DNA from: a virus
IMG/VR virus record: IMGVR_UViG_3300045999_003007
Coordinates: 1-25,428 of that record
Strand: one strand, 5' to 3'
DNA length: 25,428 nucleotides
The position numbers and the translations under genes were made by a program. Each line of letters opens with the position of its first letter. Position 1 is the first letter of the stretch. Below are positions 21,459-25,428 of this stretch, one piece after another. Under the pieces are notes generated by a model. The model made no database searches and was not told where the DNA came from. It saw only the letters and a program-made list of their open reading frames with translations.

Positions 21459-21778
21459 AACTGAAGATCGCCGCTGTAACCCTGCTTTTCCCAGTGTCCG
21501 TCATGGCTGAATTCTTTGACGGCAATCAACTTTTGGCCCGGATGAATGGAACCGCGATTGATCAGGCAATCGCCACCGGATATGTCATGGGAGTGTTTGA
21601 CGCGCATCAAAATGTGTCGCACTGCGCCCCGGATCGAATTGTAAGCACAGACCTTGTGAACGGCATGAAGCTTTACCTAGAGCATTCATCGACGCGGAAC
21701 ATGCTTGCCAGCGCGGATATGCTTCTGAGCGCCGCTTTCGAGGCGATGTGGCCGTGCAATTCCAAGTCTAGGATATAG
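21455..21778 (+). CDS. Secreted Rap1a/Tai-like protein
   Basis: A 107-residue protein with a signal peptide (MKLKIAAVTLLFPVSVMA, cleavage near 18/19) and GGAGG upstream of ATG 21455. The mature part follows the Rap1a/Tai pattern: FFDGNQLLARM (20-30), AIATGYVMGVFDA (38-50), HCAPD (56-60), a KLYLEHSSTRNMLASADML helix (72-90) and a closing AFEAMWPC (94-101). C57 and C101 could form the family's disulfide. Rap1a members are immunity proteins to type VI secretion amidases, but many relatives have no assigned role. In a phage it would act in the periplasm. It is the last gene of the rightward operon and overlaps the HNH gene on the other strand by 11 bases. Confidence 0.75.
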   Translation: MKLKIAAVTLLFPVSVMAEFFDGNQLLARMNGTAIDQAIATGYVMGVFDAHQNVSHCAPDRIVSTDLVNGMKLYLEHSSTRNMLASADMLLSAAFEAMWPCNSKSRI

Positions 21779-22118
21779 GCTTTCTGATCGGGGAATACGG
21801 CTCTGTGGGCTGGTATTCCTCTTTCTTCTTCACCGAGTCATGGCAGCGCTTGCACAGCGGTTGCCAGTTCCCCGAGTCCCAGAAAAGACGCATATCACCT
21901 TTGTGTGGGATGATGTGATCGACCACATCGGCTCGGTTCAGAATCCCGTCTTTCGCACAGTACGCGCAGAGCGGATGCTTCGACAGGAAAGCTTCTCTAG
22001 CGGCCCTCCACCGTCCGTCATAGCCTCTGCTGCTCGACGACCCGCTCGGACGCCATGACGGGCTTGGTATGGCCTTTCTGGACGGTAGAGCGCTAAGTCT
22101 AGGCTTTAGCGTTTTCAT
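21768..22118 (-). CDS. HNH endonuclease
   Basis: A 116-residue nuclease. MKTLKPRL at 22118 is taken as the start; the upstream ribosome site is weak and an in-frame ATG exists at 22148. The N-terminal third is Ser/Pro/Arg-rich (SWRPSGSSSSRGYDGRWR). The HNH fold follows: CAYC (51-54), VVDHIIPHKGD (65-75, catalytic DH), NWQPLCKRCHDSVK (84-97, N and H), with four cysteines for a structural zinc. Enzymes with this LFWDSGNWQPLCKRCH form are common in tailed phages, where they assist packaging or act as homing nucleases. Here it lies far from any terminase gene in the window, so its role is open. Confidence 0.9.
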   Translation of the reverse strand: MKTLKPRLSALPSRKAIPSPSWRPSGSSSSRGYDGRWRAAREAFLSKHPLCAYCAKDGILNRADVVDHIIPHKGDMRLFWDSGNWQPLCKRCHDSVKKKEEYQPTEPYSPIRKPIS

Positions 22119-22275
22119 TTCGCAGTGCCCAAGCCTTGATCTCGGCACATTCGGATCTGATCGTGGCGCAGAGGAGACTGATTTCTAGGTTGTCGTGCTT
22201 CCCGCAGTCGCGCATGGCGATGTTTAGGTCACGGACGGCATTGTTGATGTTGCAAAGGTTTTCGGCTGGATTCAT
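22099..22275 (-). CDS. Hypothetical 58-residue protein
   Basis: An open frame of 58 codons from ATG 22275 to TAG 22099-22101, overlapping the HNH start by 20 bases. It reads MNPAENLCNINNAVRDLNIA, MRDCGKHDNLEISLLCATIR, then SECAEIKAWALRN: a helical protein with four cysteines. The Shine-Dalgarno is weak. It fills an otherwise empty gap in a packed operon, which supports it. No family recognised. Confidence 0.55.
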   Translation of the reverse strand: MNPAENLCNINNAVRDLNIAMRDCGKHDNLEISLLCATIRSECAEIKAWALRNENAKA

Positions 22276-22332
22276 AGGTAATGCCGGTCTATTCCCGGCT
22301 GTCAGAAGTTGTGTACAACGCCGAATCTCGCG
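22276..22332. other. Short gap with two inverted repeats in the leftward operon
   Basis: This is the largest non-coding gap in the leftward replication operon. It holds GCCGG...CCGGC (22283-22299, 7-base loop) and GTTGT-GT-ACAAC (22308-22319). Neither has a T-tract. They could be an attenuating hairpin or a protein-binding site before the gene at 22275; there is no stronger evidence. Confidence 0.4.
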
Positions 22333-22713
22333 TCACTCCGCATTGGAGTCTACCGCAAGGATCTGCACCTTGACCATACCCTTGACCTCGTCCTCAAATT
22401 TGAACGTAGGCAGAAAAAGCCGGTCATTGACATTGATCGCGGCGGCAAGCCCGTCGAGCAGGTATTTTGCGCTGGCGACCATATTGTCCGAGTCCCGGTG
22501 TCGTCTGTCTGGGGGGTAAAAGATCACGTCGAGCTTGATTCTTGATGTCGGGTTCGCTTGGATATGTTCGATGGCAGAATCCAGCTTCGCTGAGACCGCC
22601 AGCAGGTAGCAGGACTCCTTGTACTTCTTGGCAGCTTTTGCTCTTACCGCCCAGTGAATCCTCGCGTTCGGGCTGAGTTGAGACGGGGGCCACGGGAAAG
22701 ATATCTCGGTCAA
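22333..22713 (-). CDS. rusA: RusA-type Holliday junction resolvase
   Basis: A 126-residue resolvase. The probable start is TTG 22713, overlapping the upstream stop as TTGA, which gives the usual RusA opening MTEISFPWPPSQLSPNARIH. The longer frame upstream is inside the neighbouring gene. The aspartate-rich active site is seen in YPPDRRHRDSDNMVASAKYL (66-85), followed by LLDGLAAAINVNDRL. RusA dimers cut four-way junctions symmetrically, which would resolve recombination intermediates made by Bet/Exo before packaging. Confidence 0.93.
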   Translation of the reverse strand: MTEISFPWPPSQLSPNARIHWAVRAKAAKKYKESCYLLAVSAKLDSAIEHIQANPTSRIKLDVIFYPPDRRHRDSDNMVASAKYLLDGLAAAINVNDRLFLPTFKFEDEVKGMVKVQILAVDSNAE

Positions 22714-23000
22714 TTTTTGCTCACTTTCAAGATTTCGTTTTCGATCATGTGTTGCATCGTCTTTATGTACGCCTGATCCCACATCTCGCGCCGCTCGTCT
22801 CGGGTCATTGTCGATCCCTGATCCAGCGCCGAATGGCAACGGTAGCACAACGCGGACACCAGGGCATCGGACACCTTGATGCCCATACCTTTACCCTGGT
22901 TCCGGTGCGCGGCCACCACAGTGCCATCCTGAGTCCCACAATGGGCGCATGGACACTGCCGGACAGCCTCAAGCAGCTTCTTTGACCGAAAGATAGGCAT
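22710..23000 (-). CDS. YbcO/DUF1364-like putative nuclease
   Basis: A 96-residue protein. The ATG at 23000 is preceded by AAGGA; the frame continues upstream into the methyltransferase gene. It shows C-x-C-x-x-C (CPCAHC, 16-21), an AH pair (31-32) within VVAAHRNQGKGMG, and CYRCHSALDQ (52-61). That arrangement matches the YbcO/DUF1364 family of HNH-like phage proteins that usually lie next to rusA or ninG. It overlaps the methyltransferase end by 32 bases and rusA by 4 bases (TTGA). A structure-specific nuclease role is likely. Confidence 0.8.
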   Translation of the reverse strand: MPIFRSKKLLEAVRQCPCAHCGTQDGTVVAAHRNQGKGMGIKVSDALVSALCYRCHSALDQGSTMTRDERREMWDQAYIKTMQHMIENEILKVSKN

Positions 23001-23913
23001 TGATCCTTGCTCCAATCCACCGCACAACCGGCACCGCCCAGCTGTTGCCGAGCGCCTTGTACCTCGGGCCTTCTGGGCACTGATCGGGGGGCTTGCCGCG
23101 CCAAGGGATTGCTGTGTACACGCGAGGGAATCCCTGCAAACATTCAGCCTCGTCCGGGGTCAATCTTCGCCATGCGTCACCGTGTTGGATACAGACGAAT
23201 CCATCTGCACGACTGTATTCATGCGCTGTAGTTTGAAGGCATGGATGCGTTGTCCCCTGCTGATACGGGTCTGAATCCCGGCGCACGCCGTCGAACTCAA
23301 AAAGAACCTTGGCGGGATCGAACCCGTCTCGAGCACTTGCGACAACGAACACACGGCGGCGTCGTTGGGCCAGGCCGAAATATTGGGCGTCGAGGACTCG
23401 CCACGCGACTGCTCTTTCGGGGCCAAACACACAACCAGCGTCCGTCCATTTGTCCCCTGGCGGGATGATCGGATCATCTTCGCCGGCAAGTCCTGCAAGA
23501 AAGCACCCGAAGGCGTTGTCCTTTGTGCTGAGAACTCCTGGCACGTTCTCCCAGAAGATGATGGCGGGCTGATCGCCTCGCTCGCGTCGAACAGTGTCAA
23601 TTGCATTGGCGATCTCGCAGAAGGTCAGGGAAAGATTGCCGCGAGCATCGTCAAGCGACTTACGCAACCCGGCTACGGAAAAAGCTTGGCATGGCGTGCC
23701 ACCGCAAAACACGTCCGGCGCTTCGACCTCACCAGACAAAATGCGCTCCGGCAGTTTGGCCATATCGCCAAGGTTCGGCACATCTGGATAGTGGTGTTTC
23801 AGCACCGCAGAAGGAAACGGTTCGATCTCCGACAGCCATGCTGCTCTCCATCCGAGTGGATGCCACGCCACGCTTGCGGCCTCGATTCCGCTGCATACTG
23901 ATCCGAATTTCAT
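22969..23913 (-). CDS. C5-cytosine DNA methyltransferase (orphan)
   Basis: A 314-residue Dcm-type enzyme with GGAG ahead of ATG 23913. Conserved motifs are in order: I (KFGSVCSGIEAASVAW, 2-17), IV (GGTPCQAFSVAG, 71-82, catalytic C75), VI (WENVPGVLS, 121-129), VIII (LAQRRRRVFVV, 181-191), IX (LTPDEAECLQGFPR, 251-264) and X (ALGNSWAVPVV, 287-297). The target-recognition part between VIII and IX is short, which suggests a short recognition sequence. No partner restriction enzyme is seen, so it probably protects phage DNA from host restriction. The end overlaps the YbcO-like gene by 32 bases. Confidence 0.96.
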   Translation of the reverse strand: MKFGSVCSGIEAASVAWHPLGWRAAWLSEIEPFPSAVLKHHYPDVPNLGDMAKLPERILSGEVEAPDVFCGGTPCQAFSVAGLRKSLDDARGNLSLTFCEIANAIDTVRRERGDQPAIIFWENVPGVLSTKDNAFGCFLAGLAGEDDPIIPPGDKWTDAGCVFGPERAVAWRVLDAQYFGLAQRRRRVFVVASARDGFDPAKVLFEFDGVRRDSDPYQQGTTHPCLQTTAHEYSRADGFVCIQHGDAWRRLTPDEAECLQGFPRVYTAIPWRGKPPDQCPEGPRYKALGNSWAVPVVRWIGARINAYLSVKEAA

Positions 23914-24269
23914 ATCTCCACCCCGTTTTGTATAGCGAACGCTTGGAGGAACTCGATCAGTTCCGTCATCTCGTTTTTTGTCATCCTGCTGGTCGACGTG
24001 CCGAGAACGACGAAGTTACCGTCGATTCCGGGCACGACATCCTGTTTTTTGAGCGCTGCAGTTGCCATAATCTTCCACGACTCAGGCGGCAGCTTTCTCC
24101 CGTGCCAGATTACGTTGCGTGAGATTTCGTTGAGCAAGCTCCACATGAGCGCATTTTGCTCTATTGACCTCGGCGCGGCCTTGACATCGACCTTGTAACC
24201 CTCTGGAGCGTTCCTGACATACTCGATGGCCCTGCGCCGTGCTTCGTCGTGGACTAGGTAGAAGATCAC
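23910..24269 (-). CDS. ninB: NinB-like recombination protein
   Basis: A 119-residue protein starting at GTG 24269, which overlaps the upstream stop (GTGA) with GGAGGG just before. NinB features are clear: the EQNALMWSLLNEISRNVIWH helix (37-56), GRKLPPESWKIMATAALKKQ (57-76), and TSTSRMTKNEMTELIEFLQA with a C-terminal GVEI. NinB of lambda (orf family) binds ssDNA and can replace RecFOR in Red recombination. It fits with the Bet, YqaJ and SSB genes in the other leftward unit. Confidence 0.93.
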   Translation of the reverse strand: MIFYLVHDEARRRAIEYVRNAPEGYKVDVKAAPRSIEQNALMWSLLNEISRNVIWHGRKLPPESWKIMATAALKKQDVVPGIDGNFVVLGTSTSRMTKNEMTELIEFLQAFAIQNGVEI

Positions 24270-24511
24270 TTTCCCTCCTTCACTTTTTTCTTGACTATCG
24301 CGGCGACTTCATCTCTCGCCTGAGTTCCGGCGTGCTTCTCGATGATCCAAAGCATTGTCCTTGCGCCGATTCGATTCGGATAGGTTGACATTACGATCCG
24401 CACTTGGCAATCCCGGCATCCCATGTGGTACAGGCCGCATATCGGGTTCTTGCTGTGCGCGATACAGCTCTCACAGGTCGTCTGCGAATCGGTCAACGAT
24501 TCTTGGGTCAT
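24266..24511 (-). CDS. Hypothetical cysteine-rich 81-residue protein
   Basis: The ATG at 24511 lies inside the helicase gene's end (41-base overlap) with AGGAAA seven to eight bases upstream. The N-terminal half has six cysteine/histidine positions (CESCIAHSKNPICGLYHMGC, then RDC), enough for a zinc or iron-sulfur site. The second half is a basic helix ending IVKKKVKEGK. The family is unknown to me. It may help the replication or recombination proteins around it. Confidence 0.7.
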   Translation of the reverse strand: MTQESLTDSQTTCESCIAHSKNPICGLYHMGCRDCQVRIVMSTYPNRIGARTMLWIIEKHAGTQARDEVAAIVKKKVKEGK

Positions 24512-25428
24512 GTATGAGTTTCCTGTCTACGAAAGACATCGGCAATCCTCTCGCGGTGTCCACGAACTGATGGCTGTCGGAATCAATCCACATCTTGAAC
24601 CACTCTGAGTGGTCTCCGTTTCTCTGCTTGGTGTTCATGAGAAGACAGTCTGGGTCTGTCTCGGCGACAGGCTGTCCGTTGTGCCTCTGGTTCTCTTTCT
24701 TCCGGTTGCGCCAGACCATGAATACATTGTCCACCTGATCGGTGATCGCCCCAGACCCCTTCACCGCATTCTGATCGGGCGGCGTCTCGGAAGAGTCCTG
24801 CTTGCGAATGTGATGCACAAGGTGAATATGGATGTTGTGATCACGCGCCAAGGCCGTAATCTCATCCACAAAGTCTTTTTGACCATTGAAATCATCCTCC
24901 CCCCGCACACACTTCATAAGGCTGTCAATGAAAACATGCTTCACCCCAAGTTTCAACGCGGAGTATCTCGAAACCGATATAACCTGATCCGGGGTCACGG
25001 TTCCCTGCTGGTCATAGAACCACAAGCGATCGTTGGTAAACACCTTCATCTGCCCTAGCAGAATCCGCGCCTGTTCGATCCGCTCCCGCTCTGGTAGGTT
25101 GTCAAGTGACATCCCCGCAAACTGTCTCAGCATCCGCGTTATCGACCGCTTAGGCTTCATCTCAAACGAGGCAATCATCACCCGCTCGCGTTGTTGAATG
25201 AGTCCAAGCGCAATCTGGCCCGTGATAAGGCTCTTCCCAGAATTGTTGGAACCGGCGTAGATCGTGACCTCGCCATCCCGAAAAGCAAAGTATTCTTTCG
25301 TCGAGTTCCAAGGCAAGAGTGTGTGCCGCTCGACCCGCTTATTGGTGATGTCATCTGCAATTTCATCAAGCCACAATCCGGCAGGCTTGACGTGCTGCTG
25401 CGCGTCTGTGGCCTTAAGATATGCCTTT
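24471..25428 (-). CDS. Replicative DNA helicase, DnaB/T7 gp4-type C-terminal domain (5' partial)
   Basis: The frame is open to the window edge, so the true start lies outside; a TTG at 25376 is not needed. About 318 residues are visible. The RecA-like motor has Walker A GSNNSGKSLITG, a DnaB-like FEMKPKRSITRML, Walker B KHVFIDSLMK, LVHHIRKQDS (H3-type motif) and VKGSGAITDQVDNVFMVWRN. The incoming residues AYLKATDAQQHVKPAGLW resemble the linker that joins a TOPRIM primase to the helicase in T7 gp4-like proteins (KDAN-x-x-Lxx), so a primase half may be encoded upstream. It should unwind phage DNA at the replication fork. Confidence 0.9.
   Translation of the reverse strand, partial: KAYLKATDAQQHVKPAGLWLDEIADDITNKRVERHTLLPWNSTKEYFAFRDGEVTIYAGSNNSGKSLITGQIALGLIQQRERVMIASFEMKPKRSITRMLRQFAGMSLDNLPERERIEQARILLGQMKVFTNDRLWFYDQQGTVTPDQVISVSRYSALKLGVKHVFIDSLMKCVRGEDDFNGQKDFVDEITALARDHNIHIHLVHHIRKQDSSETPPDQNAVKGSGAITDQVDNVFMVWRNRKKENQRHNGQPVAETDPDCLLMNTKQRNGDHSEWFKMWIDSDSHQFVDTARGLPMSFVDRKLIHDPRIVDRFADDL

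Noticed and set aside
22283-22299. GCCGG/CCGGC hairpin as a transcription terminator
   Set aside because: No T-tract follows on either strand.
23365-23901. 178-codon plus-strand frame opposite the cytosine methyltransferase
   Set aside because: The minus-strand frame has every C5-methyltransferase motif; the plus-strand product is an antisense shadow.
24609-25058. 149-codon plus-strand frame opposite the helicase
   Set aside because: Antisense to conserved helicase motifs and without a ribosome site.
1-25428. tRNA genes, CRISPR arrays, insertion sequences, integrase and attachment site
   Set aside because: No cloverleaf-like segment, no regularly spaced repeats, no transposase or integrase motif was seen on either strand. 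An att site cannot be judged from this piece.

Overview
The window is a contiguous piece of a tailed double-stranded DNA phage (or prophage) genome with a lambda-like, non-contractile tail, i.e. a siphovirus. The host is very probably Gram-negative: the lysis genes are a lambda-type lysozyme and a gene-transfer-agent-type holin, the recombination genes are lambda-like (Bet, YqaJ, NinB, RusA), and one protein resembles the proteobacterial Rap1a/Tai family. A betaproteobacterial host is a guess from overall resemblance. No integrase, repressor, terminase, capsid, tRNA, IS or CRISPR is visible, so lifestyle cannot be decided.

Positions 1-13972 (+ strand) are the late region. After the end of an unidentified gene come a probable promoter, the major tail (tube) protein and an intrinsic terminator. 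The tail assembly chaperone pair G/GT follows, with a textbook -1 slippery heptamer (GGGAAAC) just before the G stop, then a 1584-residue tape measure protein. Next are two tail-tip/fibre proteins with carbohydrate-binding-like segments, a fibre made of about six divergent ~95-residue repeats, a GIY-YIG homing endonuclease, and a probable fibre accessory protein. The block ends with a small membrane protein, an HTH-metallophosphoesterase, a GNAT acetyltransferase, a 22-residue membrane peptide, a holin, a lysozyme and a zinc-finger protein. Genes here typically overlap by 1-11 bases, so the block reads as one transcription unit.

Positions 13969-19325 (- strand) hold DNA metabolism genes. Read 5' to 3' they are Bet annealing protein, a 66-residue protein, YqaJ exonuclease, a small HTH protein, a MazG-like pyrophosphohydrolase, an SNF2-type helicase fused to a DNA methyltransferase, and SSB, followed by an intrinsic terminator. 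Beyond it lie three tiny overlapping genes, two with membrane or signal segments, running tail-to-tail into the lysis block.

Positions 19326-19464 are a divergent control region with inverted repeats. From it a rightward operon of eleven very small genes starts (19465-21778). It includes several zinc-binding mini-proteins, a family of mosaic paralogues sharing the start MTRDDITRMAREAG and an end like IRARGxx, and a secreted Rap1a/Tai-like protein.

Positions 21768-25428 (- strand) are a second replication/recombination operon: the C-terminal part of a T7 gp4/DnaB-type helicase running off the edge, a cysteine-rich protein, NinB, a C5-cytosine methyltransferase, a YbcO-like (DUF1364) protein, RusA, a small unknown protein and an HNH endonuclease. 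Together the two leftward operons supply replication, annealing recombination, Holliday-junction resolution and DNA methylation.
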